Positions 42,660-53,543 are shown, numbered from the stretch's first letter. The stretch is DNA of 64,000 nucleotides from Sulfuritalea hydrogenivorans sk43H (GCF_000828635.1 NZ_AP012547.1:3224001-3288000); one strand, 5' to 3'. The notes: generated by a model from the sequence alone, not told the origin. Numbers and translations: made by a program.

Positions 42660-43763
42660 TTATCCGGCTTCCTGCATCATTCGCCAGTACTGGTACTTCA
42701 TCATCCCGGCAGCGCCAGCTACGATCGACACCAGAGTGAGCACCGACCCGAGGGCCAGCGTCGACACCCCGGTAATCGCCTGCCCCACGGTGCACCCCAT
42801 CGACAGCACGCCACCGATGCCCATCAGCACGGCGCCGACGGCGTGATTGAGGAAATCGCCACGATTGACGAACCACTCCACCCGGAAATTGCGGGTAATC
42901 ACGGCGTAGAGGAAGGAGCCGACGATCACGCCGACCAGCGCCATGATGCCGAAATTGATCAGCGACGTGTCGGCCGGGTTCATCACATAACGGGCGAGAT
43001 CGCCCATCGGGCTGATGAAGGTGAAAGACTGCGTTTCCACCCGCAATGGCTTGACGTCGGCGAAGTCGGCAAATTCCTTCCAGGCCACGCCCATCGAGCT
43101 GCCGGTGACGTACCAGCCGACGATGACGGCAATGCCGATCACCACGCCGCCGAGAATGTGGTCGAAACTGCCGCGGAAATCGCGCGAAGAGAAGGCGAAC
43201 CCGAACAACGCCAGGGCAAGGACCAGCCCCACGCTTGTGTTGCCCAGCCCGCTGAGATCGCCCATAGCCTGGCTGGCCTTGCCAGCCGCCGCCAGGTTGA
43301 TGGTGGTCGCGGACACCAGCTTGCCGAACACCGTGTCGTAGAAGTCGGTCCACAGCATCGCATAGGCGCAGGCCGAGGCGATTGCCAGCACCACCAGGGA
43401 TTTCAGGTTGCCGCCGCCGATGCGAACCAATGTCTTGTTGCCGCAGCCCGACGCCAGGGTCATGCCGATACCGAACATGAGGCCACCCATGACGTAGCGC
43501 AGCCACGCCAGGTTGGGCGTGCGGTAGGGCGGGAAGGTGCTGGTACCGATCACCGCCTTGCCGGACGCTTCGAGCACCACGACGCCGAGCGTGGCGACCG
43601 CGATGGCCAGCAGCCATGCACGCAGACGTCCGGTATCGCCCATATTCACCCAGTCGGACACGGCGCCCATGGTGCAGAAGTTGGTCTTGTTGGCCACCGC
43701 GCCCATGATCATGCCGGTAACGAAAATAATGCCCAGAATCTGAAGATGAATAGTGAATTCCAT
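42660..43763 (-). CDS. YeeE/YedE-family sulfur transporter (TsuA-like)
   Basis: A 367-residue polytopic protein with about nine TM helices and the paired family signatures NFCTMGAVSDW, TLASGCGNKT and SMGCTVGQAITG. The conserved cysteines in these motifs match those that relay thiosulfate in TsuA. It is therefore probably a thiosulfate or related sulfur-compound importer. No TusA/TsuB gene is adjacent. The ATG at 43763 fits the first TM helix. Confidence 0.88.
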   Translation of the reverse strand: MEFTIHLQILGIIFVTGMIMGAVANKTNFCTMGAVSDWVNMGDTGRLRAWLLAIAVATLGVVVLEASGKAVIGTSTFPPYRTPNLAWLRYVMGGLMFGIGMTLASGCGNKTLVRIGGGNLKSLVVLAIASACAYAMLWTDFYDTVFGKLVSATTINLAAAGKASQAMGDLSGLGNTSVGLVLALALFGFAFSSRDFRGSFDHILGGVVIGIAVIVGWYVTGSSMGVAWKEFADFADVKPLRVETQSFTFISPMGDLARYVMNPADTSLINFGIMALVGVIVGSFLYAVITRNFRVEWFVNRGDFLNHAVGAVLMGIGGVLSMGCTVGQAITGVSTLALGSVLTLVSIVAGAAGMMKYQYWRMMQEAG

Positions 43764-43869
43764 GAATATCTCCCAAATCCGGGGCGCAGCTGACCCCTTG
43801 AACAACGGGCCATTCTAAAAGAATGGATGGGGCGTCGAATCAGTCTTCTTTGGCCGCAAATAATGGCAA

Positions 43870-44551
43870 TCAATTGCCGCCGGCGTAACGGGTCGGGTCC
43901 TTCAGGCCAGCGTCGGAAAATCCCTGGCTGCGCAATCGGCATGAGTCGCAGACGCCGCAGGCGCGGCCTTCCGCGTCTGCCTGATAGCAGGACACCGTGA
44001 GTCCGTAATCAATTCCCAGCCGGCCGCCTTGCATGATGATCTGCGCCTTGCTCATGTCGATCAGCGGCGCGTGCACCTGGAGCGACCGGCCTTCGACTGC
44101 GGCTTTGGTCGCGAGGTTGGCGAGCGTCTCGAAGGCGCGAATGAACTCCGGCCGGCAATCCGGATAGCCGGAATAATCAACGGCGTTGACGCCGACGAAG
44201 ATGTCCTGCGCGCCGAGCACTTCGGCCCAGGCCAGGGCCAGGGCCAGCATGATGGTGTTGCGCGCCGGTACGTAAGTGACCGGGATGCCGGGCTGCCACC
44301 CCTGTAGTCGGGACCGCAATTGAACTGTCCGTCAGCGCCGAGCCGCCCAGTTGCCCGAGATCGAGTTTCAGCACGCGATGGGCGGCGGCCCCCAATGCCG
44401 CAGCCACACGCGCCGCGGCCTGCAGTTCGGCGCCATGGCGCTGGCCGTAATCGAGCGACAGGCAGTGGCAGGCGAAGCCCTGCTCGCGCGCCAGGGCCAG
44501 TACCGTGGCGGAATCGAGTCCGCCGGAAAGAAGAACGACTGCGGGTTGCAT
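43870..44551 (-). pseudogene. queC: 7-cyano-7-deazaguanine synthase QueC, broken by a +1 frameshift
   Basis: The first 83 or so codons (from ATG 44551) encode the QueC N-terminus with [12 protein letters not shown] (PP-loop) up to SSIAVPTTG. The frame then fails. The rest, from [16 protein letters not shown] to the end, is in the next frame. It includes PDCRPEFI and the zinc cysteines [13 protein letters not shown]. Dropping one G from the GGGG run (CCCC at 44299-44302) restores a seamless 226-residue QueC of normal length. This may be a real mutation or a sequencing error. Confidence 0.9.
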
Positions 44552-44640
44552 GGCCGCGATGGTAGCAAACAGGCGGCCGATGCGCTGTTCGGCGCTGCTC
44601 TATAATTCGCCTTCTTCCCCAATTTCTTGCGCAATCGACG

Positions 44641-45984
44641 ATGGCAAAGAAAGTGTTCATCCGCACCTTCGGCTGCCAGATGAACGAATACGACTCCGAC
44701 AAGATGGCCGACGTGCTGGCCGGCAGCGACGGCGTCGTCAAGACGGAAAATCCCGAGGAAGCCGACATCATCCTGTTCAACACCTGCTCGGTGCGTGAGA
44801 AAGCACAGGAGAAGGTGTTCCACGACCTCGGCCGGGTCAGGCACCTGAAGCAGATCAACCCGAACCTGGTGATCGGCGTCGGCGGCTGCGTCGCCAGCCA
44901 GGAAGGCGAGGCCATCGTCGCCCGGGCGCCCTACGTCGACCTCGTGTTCGGCCCGCAAACCCTGCACCGCCTGCCGCAGATGATCGCCGCGCGCCGCGCA
45001 AGCGGCCGGGCGCAGGTCGACATCTCCTTCCCCGAAATCGAGAAGTTCGACGCCCTGCCGCCGGCCAGCGTCACCGGAACCTCGGCCTTCGTCTCCATCA
45101 TGGAAGGCTGCTCGAAGTATTGCAGCTTCTGCGTCGTGCCCTACACCCGCGGCGAGGAGGTCTCGCGGCCGCTGGCCGACGTGCTGGCGGAGATCGCCGG
45201 CCTGGTCGAGCTTGGCGTGCGCGAGGTCACGCTGCTGGGCCAGAACGTCAACGCCTATCGGGGCGGCATGGAGGATGGCGATACCAGTGACGAAACCGCG
45301 GACCTCGCCTTCCTGATCGAAACCATCGCCGCCATGGAGGGCATCGAACGCATCCGCTACACCACCTCGCACCCGCGGGAGATGACGCAACGGTTGATCG
45401 ACACCTACCGCAGCACGCCGAAACTGGTCTCGCACCTGCACCTGCCGGTGCAGTCCGGCTCTGACCGGATCCTGGCGGCGATGAAGCGCGGCTATTCGGT
45501 GCTCGAATTCAAGTCGCTGGTGAAGAAGCTCAAGGCGGCGCGGCCCGATCTCTCGCTGTCCTCCGACTTCATCATCGGCTTTCCGGGCGAATCCGAGGAG
45601 GACTTCGAAAAAACCATGCGCCTGGTCGAGGAACTGAATTTCGACAACAGCTTCTCCTTCGTCTACAGCCCGCGCCCCGGCACACCGGCCGCCGAGATGG
45701 CGGACGACACGCCGCAGGAAGTGAAAATCCGGCGGCTGATGCGCTTGCAGAAGACCATCGAAGCGCAGGCCTTGAAGATCAGCCAGGCGATGGTCGGCAC
45801 CGTCCAGCGTGTCCTGGTCGAAGGCCACGCGCGAAAGGATGCCAGCGAACTGGCAGGACGCACCGACAACAACCGCGTCGTGAATTTCGCCGGCAGCGAG
45901 CGCCTGATCGGCCGCTTCATCGATGTCACCATCACCGCCGCGCTGCCTCACAGCCTGCGCGGCGAAGTCGTCACCCGGGAATAG
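44641..45984 (+). CDS. miaB: tRNA-2-methylthio-N6-dimethylallyladenosine synthase MiaB
   Basis: A 447-residue radical-SAM methylthiotransferase. It has an N-terminal MTTase domain with cluster cysteines in [17 protein letters not shown] and GGCVASQEG, the radical-SAM motif [10 protein letters not shown], and a C-terminal TRAM domain. It adds the methylthio group to ms2i6A37. It heads a run with phoH, ybeY, corC and lnt, and is divergent from queC with an 89-bp gap. Confidence 0.98.
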   Translation: MAKKVFIRTFGCQMNEYDSDKMADVLAGSDGVVKTENPEEADIILFNTCSVREKAQEKVFHDLGRVRHLKQINPNLVIGVGGCVASQEGEAIVARAPYVDLVFGPQTLHRLPQMIAARRASGRAQVDISFPEIEKFDALPPASVTGTSAFVSIMEGCSKYCSFCVVPYTRGEEVSRPLADVLAEIAGLVELGVREVTLLGQNVNAYRGGMEDGDTSDETADLAFLIETIAAMEGIERIRYTTSHPREMTQRLIDTYRSTPKLVSHLHLPVQSGSDRILAAMKRGYSVLEFKSLVKKLKAARPDLSLSSDFIIGFPGESEEDFEKTMRLVEELNFDNSFSFVYSPRPGTPAAEMADDTPQEVKIRRLMRLQKTIEAQALKISQAMVGTVQRVLVEGHARKDASELAGRTDNNRVVNFAGSERLIGRFIDVTITAALPHSLRGEVVTRE

Positions 45985-45999
45985 TCAGCCCATCCGCAC

Positions 46000-46974
46000 A
46001 TGGCCACGACCCGCGCCCTGAATCTCGCCCTGCAGCCGCTCGACAACGCGCGCCTGCAGAACCTTTGCGGCGCGCTCGACGAGAACCTGCGCCAGATCGA
46101 GGCGGCTTTCGATGTCACCATCAGCCGTCGCGGCCAGCATTGCAAGATCAACGGCGAGCTGGCGCAGTCGCGGCTGGCGGCCAGGGCCTTGCAGCATTTT
46201 TATGAAAATGCGGGCGAGCCCCTGTCCGTTGACGAACTCCAGCTCGGCCTGATCGAAATCACGCGCAACCGGGATGCGGGTTTGCCGCATTCGCCCACGC
46301 CGCCGAATGCCGGACTGCTGACGAAGAAGGCCGACCTGCACGGCCGCACGCCGAACCAGGTGAACTACCTGCGCAACATCCAGGAACACGACATCACCTT
46401 CGGCATTGGCCCCGCCGGCACCGGCAAGACCTACCTTGCCGTGGCCTCGGCCATCGACGCCTTCGAACGCGACCAGGTCAGCCGCATCGTCCTCACCCGG
46501 CCCGCGGTCGAAGCCGGCGAACGGCTCGGCTTCCTGCCCGGTGACCTGGCGCAGAAGATCGATCCTTATCTGCGCCCACTCTACGACGCGCTGTACGACC
46601 TGATGGGCTTCGAAAAGGTCGCCAAGCTCTTCGAGAAGCAGAACATCGAGATCGCGCCGCTGGCCTACATGCGCGGACGCACGCTGAACCACGCCTTCAT
46701 CATCCTCGACGAGGCGCAGAACACCACGCCGGAGCAGATGAAAATGTTCCTCACCCGCATCGGCATCGGCGCCAAGGCCGTGGTCACCGGCGACGTGACG
46801 CAGATCGACCTGCCGCGCGGCCAGAAATCCGGCCTGGTCGAGGCGCGACGCATCCTGGCCGACGTGCGCGGCCTGGCCTTCACCGATTTCGACGCTTCGG
46901 ACGTGGTGCGCCACCCCCTCGTGGCGCGCATTGTCGATGCCTATGAAAAAAACAGCGCGGCCCCGCCTGCCTGA
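46000..46974 (+). CDS. ybeZ: PhoH-like ATPase (YbeZ)
   Basis: A 324-residue PhoH family protein. It has an N-terminal KH-like region, Walker A GPAGTGKT (about 131), and Walker B with IILDEAQNT. It is a predicted RNA helicase/ATPase that works with YbeY in ribosome quality control. It lies 15 bp after miaB and overlaps ybeY by about 30 nt. Confidence 0.96.
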   Translation: MATTRALNLALQPLDNARLQNLCGALDENLRQIEAAFDVTISRRGQHCKINGELAQSRLAARALQHFYENAGEPLSVDELQLGLIEITRNRDAGLPHSPTPPNAGLLTKKADLHGRTPNQVNYLRNIQEHDITFGIGPAGTGKTYLAVASAIDAFERDQVSRIVLTRPAVEAGERLGFLPGDLAQKIDPYLRPLYDALYDLMGFEKVAKLFEKQNIEIAPLAYMRGRTLNHAFIILDEAQNTTPEQMKMFLTRIGIGAKAVVTGDVTQIDLPRGQKSGLVEARRILADVRGLAFTDFDASDVVRHPLVARIVDAYEKNSAAPPA

Positions 46975-47398
46975 ATTGAGCCTCTCAATTCAGTATCCCG
47001 GCGGCACCGCCACGGCGCCGACGCGTCCGCAGGTTCGGCGCTGGGTGCGCGCGGCCTGCGCCAGACCGGCCGAGGTAACGGTACGCTTCGTCGACACGGA
47101 CGAGGGGCAAAGCCTCAACCGCGACTATCGCGGCAAGGACTACGCCACCAATGTGCTGTCCTTTCCCTACGAATCCGGCGCGCAAATCAGCGGCGACCTG
47201 GTGCTGTGCCTGCCCGTCGTCGAGCGCGAAGCGAAGGAACAAGGCAAGTCGCCGGAAGCCCACTTCGCCCACATGGTGGTGCATGGTATGCTGCATTTGC
47301 AGGGCTACGACCACGAGACCGGCAAGGATGACGCCGAACGCATGGAGACAAAAGAACGGGAAATCCTGCAAGCCCTCGGCTTCCCCGATCCGTATTGA
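46943..47398 (+). CDS. ybeY: Endoribonuclease YbeY
   Basis: A 151-residue YbeY with the zinc motif [12 protein letters not shown] (H-x3-H-x5-H) and the conserved TNVLSFPYE segment. It matures the 16S 3' end and takes part in 70S quality control. The start is placed at the ATG at 46943; in-frame TTG at 46931 and ATG at 46937 are alternatives. It overlaps ybeZ. Confidence 0.96.
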   Translation: MKKTARPRLPELSLSIQYPGGTATAPTRPQVRRWVRAACARPAEVTVRFVDTDEGQSLNRDYRGKDYATNVLSFPYESGAQISGDLVLCLPVVEREAKEQGKSPEAHFAHMVVHGMLHLQGYDHETGKDDAERMETKEREILQALGFPDPY

Positions 47399-47400
47399 AC

Positions 47401-48255
47401 ATGGACCCTTCCAGTAGACCCGGCCTGATCGAACGTCTTTCCGCGCTCCTGCTGCGCGAACCCGAAGACCGCGAACAACTCCTTGAATTGCTGCATGGCG
47501 CCTTCGAGCGCCACCTGATGGACGCCGATGCGCTGTCCATCATCGAAGGCGCGCTGTCGGTCGCCGACATGGCGGTGCGCGACATCATGGTGCCGCGCGC
47601 GCAGATGGACGTGGTCGATATCAACGACACGCCCGAAAAGATCGTCGAGGTCGTGCTCGAAACCGCGCACTCGCGCTTTCCCGCCATCGGCGAAAGCAAG
47701 GACGACGTGCTCGGCATCCTGCTGGCCAAGGATTTGCTGCGCTATTTTGCCGGCAAGGAATTCGACCTGAGGGACACCTTGCGACCGGCGATCTTCATTC
47801 CCGAATCGAAGCGTCTCAACGTGCTGCTGCGCGAATTCCGCGCCTCGCGCAACCACATGGCGATCGTGGTCGACGAATACGGCGGCGTCGCCGGCCTGGT
47901 CACCATCGAAGACGTGCTGGAACAGATCGTCGGCGATATCGAAGACGAATACGATTTCGACGAAACCGCCGACAACATCGTCAAGGACAACACCGGTCGC
48001 TATCGGGTCAAGGCACTCACGGAAATCGCCGATTTCAACGCCGCCTTTGCCACCCGGTTCCCCGACGAGGATTTCGATACCGTCGGCGGCCTGATCATCC
48101 ATCACCTCGGCCGCCTGCCGAAACGCAACGAGGTACTCAGCATCGGCGGCCTGAGGATGCAGGTCCTGCGTGCCGACAGCCGCCGCGTGCACACCCTGCT
48201 GGTCGATCCGCAGAAGGATCTGCCGCTGTCACCGCCTCTCGCTGCCGACGAATGA
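47401..48255 (+). CDS. corC: CBS-domain transporter-associated protein CorC (YbeX)
   Basis: A 284-residue protein. It has an acidic N-terminus, two CBS domains (about 65-185, with VRDIMVPRAQMDVVD and VVDEYGGVAGLVTIEDVLEQIVG) and a CorC_HlyC C-terminal domain. It is implicated in Mg2+/Co2+ efflux or ribosome-related functions. The ATG is 2 bp after the ybeY stop. Its stop overlaps the lnt start (ATGA). Confidence 0.95.
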   Translation: MDPSSRPGLIERLSALLLREPEDREQLLELLHGAFERHLMDADALSIIEGALSVADMAVRDIMVPRAQMDVVDINDTPEKIVEVVLETAHSRFPAIGESKDDVLGILLAKDLLRYFAGKEFDLRDTLRPAIFIPESKRLNVLLREFRASRNHMAIVVDEYGGVAGLVTIEDVLEQIVGDIEDEYDFDETADNIVKDNTGRYRVKALTEIADFNAAFATRFPDEDFDTVGGLIIHHLGRLPKRNEVLSIGGLRMQVLRADSRRVHTLLVDPQKDLPLSPPLAADE

Positions 48256-49760
48256 CGCAGCGGCAAGCTGCTGTTCCCTTGCGTACCGCGGCGGCCGCGT
48301 TTGTTCTGGGCGCGTTCTGCGTCCTCGGCTTCGCGCCGTTCGACAGGTATTTCGCCGCGCATGTCGCCGTATGGCCAGCGCCGACTCTTGCCCTGGCAGG
48401 GCTGTTCCTGCTCTGGCGCAAGGCGTCCACTGCGCGCCAGGCGATGCTGCTGGGCCTGGCCTGGGGCGCGGGTTGCTTCCTGTTCGGCGTATCGTGGGTC
48501 TACGTCAGTTTGTCGGAATTCGGCGGCATGGCGCCTCCCCTCGCTGCGGCATCGACGCTGCTGTTCTGCCTCTACCTGGCCCTGTTCCCCGCCCTCGCAG
48601 GCGGCCTGTTCCTGCGCTGGCGCAACGGCACGGCACGTGATGTATTGCTGTTCGCCGGCCTGTGGGCACTGACCGAATGGCTGCGCGGCACCTTGCTCAC
48701 CGGCTTCCCGTGGCTGGCGGTCGGCTATTCGCAAAGCCCGCCGAGCCCGCTGGCCGGCTGGGCGTCGGTGCTTGGCGTGTATGGCGTCGGCTTCGTCGCG
48801 GCCCTGATCGCCGGGCTGCTGGGCGAAATGCGCGCCACCGGCTGGCGCAAGCCGGGAGCGTGGGCCGCGATCGTGCTACTGCTGGGTTTTGGCGGCCTGC
48901 TGCGCCTGATGGACTGGACGCAACCGACAGGCAGCCCAGTGACGGTCAGCCTGCTGCAGGGCAATGTGCCGCAAAGCCTGAAATGGGATCCGAAGCGGCT
49001 GCCGCTGTCGGTGGAGACTTACCTGCGCCTGGCCAGGGCCCATCCGGCGACGCTCACCGTGCTGCCCGAAACCGCGCTGCCGCTTTACTTCAACGAGGTC
49101 CCGCGCGAGGTGCTGCGCGGCCTGACGCGCCACGGCGATGCCCTGATCGGCGTCGCCGTCGGCACCACCCGCGGCGGCTATGCCAACGGCGCGGTGATGC
49201 TGACGCCGGAACTCACCGCCAGCGCCTACACCAAGCGCCATCTGGTGCCTTTCGGCGAATACCCGCCGCCGGGCTTTGCCTGGTTCTTCCGCTTTGCGCG
49301 CATCCCGATGTCGGACTTCACCGCCGGCGCCGCGCGGCAGGAGGCGCTCAGTTTCAACGGCCAGCGCATCGCGCCGAACATCTGCTACGAGGACTTGTTC
49401 GGCGAGGAACTGCTCGACGCCTTGCCGGCGGCAACCTTGCTGGTGAACCTGTCCAACACGGCGTGGTTCGGCGACTCGCTGGCGCAGCCGCAACACCTGC
49501 AGATCGCCCAGTTGCGCGCCATCGAAACCGGCCGCGTGATGCTGCGTGCCACCAACACCGGCATGACCGCCATGGTGAACCCCGATGGCATCGTCGCCGC
49601 CGCGCTGCCGCCCTTCACCACCGCGGCGCTGGTGGTGCAGGCCCAGGGGCGCACGGGCCTGACGCCCTATGCCCGCTGGGGCAACCTGCTGGCGCTGCTG
49701 ATCGCGGTCGGCGCCTGCCTGACGGCGCTGCGCCGCAAGATTTTTCCTAAAAGCAGTTGA
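48252..49760 (+). CDS. lnt: Apolipoprotein N-acyltransferase
   Basis: A 502-residue protein with about six N-terminal TM helices and a periplasmic nitrilase-like domain. The catalytic triad is visible: Glu in VLPETALPLYF, Lys in TKRHLVPFGEY and Cys in NICYEDLFGEE. It N-acylates the lipoprotein N-terminal cysteine. It is translationally coupled to corC. TM segment AHVAVWPAPTLALAG is partly encoded by a copy of the dispersed GTCGGCG element. Confidence 0.97.
   Translation: MTQRQAAVPLRTAAAAFVLGAFCVLGFAPFDRYFAAHVAVWPAPTLALAGLFLLWRKASTARQAMLLGLAWGAGCFLFGVSWVYVSLSEFGGMAPPLAAASTLLFCLYLALFPALAGGLFLRWRNGTARDVLLFAGLWALTEWLRGTLLTGFPWLAVGYSQSPPSPLAGWASVLGVYGVGFVAALIAGLLGEMRATGWRKPGAWAAIVLLLGFGGLLRLMDWTQPTGSPVTVSLLQGNVPQSLKWDPKRLPLSVETYLRLARAHPATLTVLPETALPLYFNEVPREVLRGLTRHGDALIGVAVGTTRGGYANGAVMLTPELTASAYTKRHLVPFGEYPPPGFAWFFRFARIPMSDFTAGAARQEALSFNGQRIAPNICYEDLFGEELLDALPAATLLVNLSNTAWFGDSLAQPQHLQIAQLRAIETGRVMLRATNTGMTAMVNPDGIVAAALPPFTTAALVVQAQGRTGLTPYARWGNLLALLIAVGACLTALRRKIFPKSS
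48365..48388 (-). repeat. Dispersed GTCGGCG element, copy 6 (inside lnt)
   Basis: Minus-strand AGTCGGCGCTGGCCATACGG plus CG, differing from the consensus at one core base. It is read on the plus strand as AVWPAPTL, next to the second TM helix of Lnt. Confidence 0.7.
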
Positions 49761-49899
49761 TCCGCAGATTACTCAGATTACGCAGATGGATCAAAATCCT
49801 TGGGGCACCTTGCCCATCACCCATCGGATTTGCCGGCGATCACCTTCAACCCAACGAATCACCGCGTTTTAATCTGTGAAAATCTGCGTCATCTGCGGA
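49761..49899. repeat. CGCAGATT inverted-repeat element, copy 1
   Basis: The left arm is TCCGCAGATTACTCAGATTA and continues CGCAGAT. The right arm, AATCTGTGAAAATCTGCGTC then ATCTGCGGA, is its approximate inverse complement. About 80 bp of unrelated sequence lies between them. It begins at the lnt stop and may act as a transcription end for the convergent genes. Confidence 0.7.
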
Positions 49900-49907
49900 A
49901 AACAGGT

Positions 49908-50222
49908 TTATAGCTTGTAGGCCGCCAAGTCGATGGTGAGGGTCGGGCGTCCCATGGCTTGCAAGGCGGCGCTCAGAAAACGCCGCGCTTCGGGCGTCAG
50001 CGGGTTGTAATCGGCGGGCTTGAAGTTCAGGGCGAGCAGCAGAATCTGGTCGACCAGCAACATTTTCCCCATCGGGTTCGGGGTTTCCAGCCCGGCCTTG
50101 AGGAAGGTCTCGGCGATCCAGTGCCGCGCGGCAGCCGGGTCGAAAGCCGCCAGATCGTCGGCGCCGAGGGAATAATCAAAACGCTCGCCGTTCTTCAACA
50201 CCACGCTGACTTGTTGATCCAC
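49908..50222 (-). CDS. Hypothetical protein, 104 residues
   Basis: I do not recognise a family. The GTG at 50222 has an ideal AAGGAG site 7 bases upstream, which decides the start over ATGs further up that would overlap the divergent glyQ. The product (VDQQVSVVLKNGERFDYSL at the start, LLVDQILLLALNF in the middle) is a small soluble alpha/beta-like protein without signal peptide or TM. It is divergent from glyQ. Confidence 0.75.
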   Translation of the reverse strand: MDQQVSVVLKNGERFDYSLGADDLAAFDPAAARHWIAETFLKAGLETPNPMGKMLLVDQILLLALNFKPADYNPLTPEARRFLSAALQAMGRPTLTIDLAAYKL

Positions 50223-50394
50223 AGTGCCGCTCCTTCTGTCATTCGTTGATTTGACGCGGATGATACCGGAAGCGGCCGCGATCTTCGCTGTCGCTTCCAT
50301 GTTCGCCCGAAGGCGCGGTGGCTCTGGCGCAAGCAGGAAACCCTGTAAAATCGCCGCTCTTGCGAATTTACGGGCGCATTGACAAGGATTCCCG

Positions 50395-51339
50395 ATGAAC
50401 CAAAAACCCACGTTTAGTTCCGACGTCACGCGCGCCCGCGCGCATGAGTCTTCTCTGAAAGTCGGCCACGGGCCAACTTTTCAGGAAGTCATCCTGCGCC
50501 TGCAGGATTTCTGGAACAAGCAGGGCTGTGTGCTGCTCCAGCCTTACGACATCGAAGTCGGCGCCGGTACCTTTCACACCGCGACCTTCCTGCGGTCGAT
50601 CGGGCCCGAACCATGGAAGGCCGCCTACGTGCAGCCTTCACGCCGGCCCAAGGACGGCCGTTACGGCGAGAACCCGAACCGCCTGCAGCACTACTACCAG
50701 TACCAGGTGGTGCTGAAGCCGAATCCGCCCAACATCCAGGAACTCTACCTCGACAGCCTGCGCGCGCTCGGCATCAACACCTCCGAACATGACATCCGCT
50801 TCGTCGAGGACGACTGGGAATCGCCGACGCTGGGCGCCTGGGGCCTGGGCTGGGAAGTCTGGCTCAACGGCATGGAAGTCACCCAGTTCACCTATTTCCA
50901 GGAAGTCGGCTCGCTGCCCTGCCGCCCGGTGCTGGGCGAGATCACCTACGGCATCGAGCGCCTGGCGATGTACCTGCAAAGCGTGGAAAACGTCTTCGAC
51001 CTGGTCTGGTCGCCGGGCGTCACCTACGGCGACGTGTATCACCAGAACGAGGTCGAGCAATCGACCTACAACTTCGAGCATTCCGATGTCGACTGGCTGT
51101 TCGCGCAGTTCACGAAATACGAATCCGAGGCCAAGCGCCTGATTGGCCTCAGCCTGCCGCTGCCGGGCTTCGAGATGGTGATGAAGGCCTCGCATACCTT
51201 CAACCTGCTCGATGCGCGCGGCGCCATTTCGGTCACCGAACGCGCTGCCTACATCGGCCGCGTGCGCGCGCTGGCGCGGGAAATCGCCCAGGCCTATTTC
51301 GATTCGCGCGAACGGCTCGGCTTTCCCATGTGCAAGTAA
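50395..51339 (+). CDS. glyQ: Glycyl-tRNA synthetase alpha subunit
   Basis: A 314-residue class II synthetase subunit. It has the conserved [52 protein letters not shown] and a C-terminal [19 protein letters not shown] segment. It forms the alpha2beta2 bacterial enzyme with GlyS. It is separated from glyS by 99 bp that hold a CGCAGATT repeat element. Confidence 0.98.
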   Translation: MNQKPTFSSDVTRARAHESSLKVGHGPTFQEVILRLQDFWNKQGCVLLQPYDIEVGAGTFHTATFLRSIGPEPWKAAYVQPSRRPKDGRYGENPNRLQHYYQYQVVLKPNPPNIQELYLDSLRALGINTSEHDIRFVEDDWESPTLGAWGLGWEVWLNGMEVTQFTYFQEVGSLPCRPVLGEITYGIERLAMYLQSVENVFDLVWSPGVTYGDVYHQNEVEQSTYNFEHSDVDWLFAQFTKYESEAKRLIGLSLPLPGFEMVMKASHTFNLLDARGAISVTERAAYIGRVRALAREIAQAYFDSRERLGFPMCK

Positions 51340-51343
51340 TCTT

Positions 51344-51420
51344 GTCCGGAGATTTCGCAGATTCACGCAGATGAAAGCTGAAGCCGAGACAATCTGCGCC
51401 CATCTGCGTAATCTGCGGAC
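51344..51420. repeat. CGCAGATT inverted-repeat element, copy 2 (between glyQ and glyS)
   Basis: The left arm is GTCCGGAGATTTCGCAGATT with CACGCAGAT; the right arm is AATCTGCGCCCATCTGCGTA with ATCTGCGGAC. The middle is only about 25 bp. It fills nearly the whole glyQ-glyS gap, inside what should be one operon. Confidence 0.75.
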
Positions 51421-51438
51421 CGCCCTGAGGTTTTGAAA

Positions 51439-53505
51439 ATGAAAGCAACATTACTGATCGAACTCCTCACCGAGGAACTGCCGCCGAAGTCGCTGGCGAA
51501 GCTGGGCCTGTCCTTCCGCGAGCAGATGCAGAAGGCCTTGAGCGAAGCCGGCTTTATCGATGCCGGCAACGAGGGGCGCTGGTACGCCACGCCACGCCGC
51601 CTGGCGCTGCAATTCGACGCCTGCCTGGAAAGTCAGCCCGATCGCGTGATCGAAAAGAAGGGGCCGGCGGTCGCCTCGGGAGTCGGCGCTGACGGTACGC
51701 CGACCAAGGCACTGGAAGGATTCATGCGCTCGGCCGGCGTCGAATTTGCGCAGCTGGAAAAGCTCAGTGATGGCAAGGCGGAGTATTTCGTCGCCCGCAT
51801 CAAGAAAACCGGCGAGCGCATCGACATGTATCTGCCGGACATGATGGAAGCGGCGCTCAAAAAACTGCCGGTGGCCAAGCTGATGCGCTGGGGCGCCGGC
51901 GAGGCGCAGTTCGTGCGGCCGGTGCACGGCCTGATGCTGATGCACGGCGCGCGCACCATTCCCGGCAAGGTTCTCGACCTCGACAGCCGCAACGTCACGC
52001 GTGGCCACCGCTTCATGAGCGTCGGCGTAATCGACATTCCTCGCGCTGAAAATTACGAAGCCATCCTGGAAAAGGAGGGCCGCGTCATTGCCTCCTTCGA
52101 CAAGCGCCGCGCCATGATCGTCGAACAGCTCGATCGCGCCGCCGGGCAGCTTACCTGGCTGCGCGACGAGGCGCTGCTCGACGAAGTCACGGCACTGGTC
52201 GAATTCCCGGCCGTGTATGAGGCGAATTTCGACGTGGAGTTTCTCGCCGTGCCGCAGGAATGCCTGATCCTGACCATGAAGGCGAACCAGAAATATTTTC
52301 CGCTGATGGATGGAAGCAAGCTGACCCACCGCTTCCTCGTCGTCTCCAACATGAAGGTTGCGGACCCCATCAACATCGTCACCGGCAATGCCCGCGTGGT
52401 GCGTCCGCGCCTGGCCGACGCCAAGTTCTTTTTCGAGACCGACAAGAAGACGCCGCTCTCGGCGCGCATCGGCAAGCTGTCGCGCGTGGTCTATCACAAC
52501 AAGCTCGGCACGCAGGGCGAGCGCGTCGACCGCCTGGTCAAGCTGGCGGCCGCGATCGCCCGGCGCATCGGCGCCGACGCCATGCAGGCGGAACAGGCGG
52601 CCCTGCTGGCGAAGGCGGACCTCGTCACCGACATGGTCGGTGAATTCCCCGAGTTGCAGGGCATCATGGGCCGCTATTACGCGCTGGCCGACGGCGAGCC
52701 GGCTGTCGTCGCCGATGCCATCCAGAGCCATTACCAGCCGCGCTTCAACGGCGACACGCTGCCGCAAGGCCATGTCGCCTGCGCCGTGGCGCTGGCCGAC
52801 AAGCTCGATGCGCTGATCGGCTTTTTCGGCATCGGCCAGATTCCCACCGGCGACAAGGACCCCTTCGGCCTGCGCCGCGCCGCGCTGGGCGTCTTGCGCA
52901 TCCTGATGGAAACGCCGCTGGCATTGTCGCTGCCGGATCTGATCGACGATGCCGCCGCCGGTTTCGCACCCGAGCTGTTCAGCGGTAACTGGCGTGCCGC
53001 CAGCGCCGACTTCTTCAAGGAGCGCCTGCGCCACATGCTGCGCGACGCCGGCCACGACCCCAAGGCCGTCGACGCCGTGCTGGCGCTGGACCCGACGCGC
53101 ATCGACCAGGTCCCGGCCAAGCTCGCCGCGGTCAAGGCCTTTGCCGCGCTGCCCGAAGCGGAAGCGCTGGCCGCCGCCAACAAGCGGGTGGGCAATATCC
53201 TGAAGAAGGTCGAGGGCGCGGTCGCGCCCGGCTTCGACAACTCGCTGCTGCAAGAGGCAGCGGAACGGGCGCTGGCCGCGATGCTGCCGGTGGTCAAGGC
53301 CGATGCCGAAGCGGCATTCGAGCGCGGCGACTACACGGCTTCGCTGCAAGCACTGGCGAAGCTCCGAACCCCGGTCGACGCCTTCTTCAACGATGTCATG
53401 GTCAACGCCGAAGACCCGGCCCTGCGCGCCAACCGGCTGGGCCTTCTGGCCACGCTGCACAACGCGATGAACCGCGTGGCCGACATCTCGAAGCTCTCTT
53501 CCTGA
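51439..53505 (+). CDS. glyS: Glycyl-tRNA synthetase beta subunit
   Basis: A 688-residue GlyS. It starts with [17 protein letters not shown], has the [15 protein letters not shown] and [11 protein letters not shown] segments, an HD-like middle region and a C-terminal DALR anticodon-binding domain. ATG 51439 is chosen over the TTG at 51433. It is required with GlyQ for glycylation. Confidence 0.98.
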   Translation: MKATLLIELLTEELPPKSLAKLGLSFREQMQKALSEAGFIDAGNEGRWYATPRRLALQFDACLESQPDRVIEKKGPAVASGVGADGTPTKALEGFMRSAGVEFAQLEKLSDGKAEYFVARIKKTGERIDMYLPDMMEAALKKLPVAKLMRWGAGEAQFVRPVHGLMLMHGARTIPGKVLDLDSRNVTRGHRFMSVGVIDIPRAENYEAILEKEGRVIASFDKRRAMIVEQLDRAAGQLTWLRDEALLDEVTALVEFPAVYEANFDVEFLAVPQECLILTMKANQKYFPLMDGSKLTHRFLVVSNMKVADPINIVTGNARVVRPRLADAKFFFETDKKTPLSARIGKLSRVVYHNKLGTQGERVDRLVKLAAAIARRIGADAMQAEQAALLAKADLVTDMVGEFPELQGIMGRYYALADGEPAVVADAIQSHYQPRFNGDTLPQGHVACAVALADKLDALIGFFGIGQIPTGDKDPFGLRRAALGVLRILMETPLALSLPDLIDDAAAGFAPELFSGNWRAASADFFKERLRHMLRDAGHDPKAVDAVLALDPTRIDQVPAKLAAVKAFAALPEAEALAAANKRVGNILKKVEGAVAPGFDNSLLQEAAERALAAMLPVVKADAEAAFERGDYTASLQALAKLRTPVDAFFNDVMVNAEDPALRANRLGLLATLHNAMNRVADISKLSS

Positions 53506-53543
53506 CCATGGCGATAAGCGCGTCTTTTGCGGCGGTGTTCGGC

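Noticed and set aside
51680..51703. Partial match to the GTCGGCG element in glyS
   Set aside because: Encodes the conserved GlyS DGTPTKA region and deviates from the consensus in the middle.
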